A DNA stretch of 6,046 bases from Alphaproteobacteria bacterium. GTDB taxonomy: Bacteria > Pseudomonadota > Alphaproteobacteria > Micropepsales > Micropepsaceae. The notes beneath the pieces are model-generated. The model had not been told where the DNA came from and searched no databases. It saw only the letters and a program-made list of their open reading frames with translations. Made by a program: the position numbers and the translations under genes. The stretch lies in NCBI GenBank assembly GCA_017307315.1, contig JAFKFF010000256.1, forward strand, positions 1 through 6,046. Direction: 5' to 3'. Positions 5,492 to 6,046 of this stretch are shown one piece after another (within the stretch, counting starts at the first letter, position 1; the number at the start of each line of letters is the position of its first letter).

Positions 5492-6046
5492 ACCGCGCCT
5501 TCTCGCTGGCCCGCATCTATGCCGTGCTGCTGAAGGAGTTCCTGCAGATGCGGCGCGACCGCATCACGCTGGGCATGATCGTGGGCGTGCCGCTGGCGCA
5601 GCTGCTTCTGTTCGGCTTCGCGATCAACTTCAATCCCAAGGCGCTGCCCACCGCGGTCTCGGTCGCCGATCCTGGCGTCTTCGCCCGCTCGGTGGTGGCG
5701 GCGCTGCGCAACTCCAGCTATTTCGAGATCGTGGCCGAGACCAATTCGCCGGCCGCCGCGCGCCGCCTGCTGCAGGAAGGCAAGGCGCTTTTCGTGGTGG
5801 AGATTCCGGTGAATTTCACCCGCGACATCGCGCGCGGCGCCCGCCCCGATCTTCTGGTCGAGGCGGATGCCACCGATCCCGCCGCCAGCGGCTTCGCGCT
5901 GGGCGCTTTCGACGGACTGGCGGCAAACGCGTTGCGCGACGATCTCACCGGGCCCCTGGCGGCCCGCGCCCAGGGGCCGCCCCCGTTCAACACGGTGCGG
6001 CACCTGCTTTACAACCCCGAATCCAACACCCGCTACAGCATCATTC
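5488..6046 (+). CDS. ABC-2 type permease, YbhS/YhhJ-like (partial, C-terminus beyond right edge)
   Basis: From GTG 5488 the frame runs open to the window edge, giving 186 codons. The N-terminus has ARIYAVLLKEFLQMRRDRITLGMI, the usual opening of ABC2_membrane permeases of the YbhS, YbhR and YhhJ group. A first membrane segment at about 27-47 (TLGMIVGVPLAQLLLFGFAIN) follows, then a large extracytoplasmic domain. The visible part ends at LLYNPESNTRYSII; an (R/L)YNPE motif before the membrane-spanning half is characteristic of this family. About five more membrane segments would be expected beyond the edge. With the ATPase and adaptor it forms an efflux pump for small hydrophobic or cationic compounds in characterised relatives; the substrate here is unknown. 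A second permease gene may follow outside the window, as in ybhS-ybhR. Confidence 0.92.
   Translation, partial: MNRAFSLARIYAVLLKEFLQMRRDRITLGMIVGVPLAQLLLFGFAINFNPKALPTAVSVADPGVFARSVVAALRNSSYFEIVAETNSPAAARRLLQEGKALFVVEIPVNFTRDIARGARPDLLVEADATDPAASGFALGAFDGLAANALRDDLTGPLAARAQGPPPFNTVRHLLYNPESNTRYSII

Overview
The window looks like a piece of a GC-rich proteobacterial chromosome, most likely alphaproteobacterial. The reasons are GC-rich codon use, a PadR/HAAS gene pair, secreted retropepsin-like aspartic protease and alpha/beta-hydrolase genes, and a TetR-led HlyD/ABC-2 exporter operon. No 16S gene or taxon-specific marker is present, so the lineage is an inference. No RNA genes, CRISPR arrays, insertion sequences or integrase genes were seen.

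The window holds two divergent operons separated by a 191-bp control region (2921-3111). Leftward (minus strand) run four closely packed genes. They are a PadR-family repressor (2570-2920), an overlapping PadR-associated membrane protein with a HAAS-like N-terminus and about four transmembrane segments (1804-2589), an exported alpha/beta-hydrolase frame (614-1771), and a two-DTG retropepsin-like aspartic protease with a signal peptide (start 597, cut by the left edge). The hydrolase frame is broken by a single in-frame TAG at codon 36 (1664-1666). Its signal peptide and first strand lie upstream of the stop, and an otherwise intact catalytic domain lies downstream.

Rightward (plus strand) runs a tightly coupled export operon. 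A TetR-family regulator (3112-3744), an HlyD/YbhG-like lipoprotein adaptor (3741-4559), an ABC ATPase (4556-5491) and an ABC-2 permease (5488 to the right edge) each overlap the next gene by 4 nt. The layout resembles the enterobacterial cecR-ybhG-ybhF-ybhS-ybhR and yhiI-rbbA-yhhJ efflux loci, but with a single, non-fused ATPase.

The shared control region carries two separate inverted repeats, one close to each operon: ATACCTT-N7-AAGGTAT near the padR side (2942-2962) and AATAACT-N8-AGTTATT just before tetR (3081-3102). The simplest reading is that each repressor controls its own operon. The PadR side would regulate an envelope-protein set (membrane sensor-like protein, secreted hydrolase, secreted protease), and the TetR side an efflux pump. 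The most notable observations are the amber-interrupted hydrolase and the coupling of a PadR/HAAS module to exported hydrolytic enzymes. I do not see clear evidence of a wholly new system.
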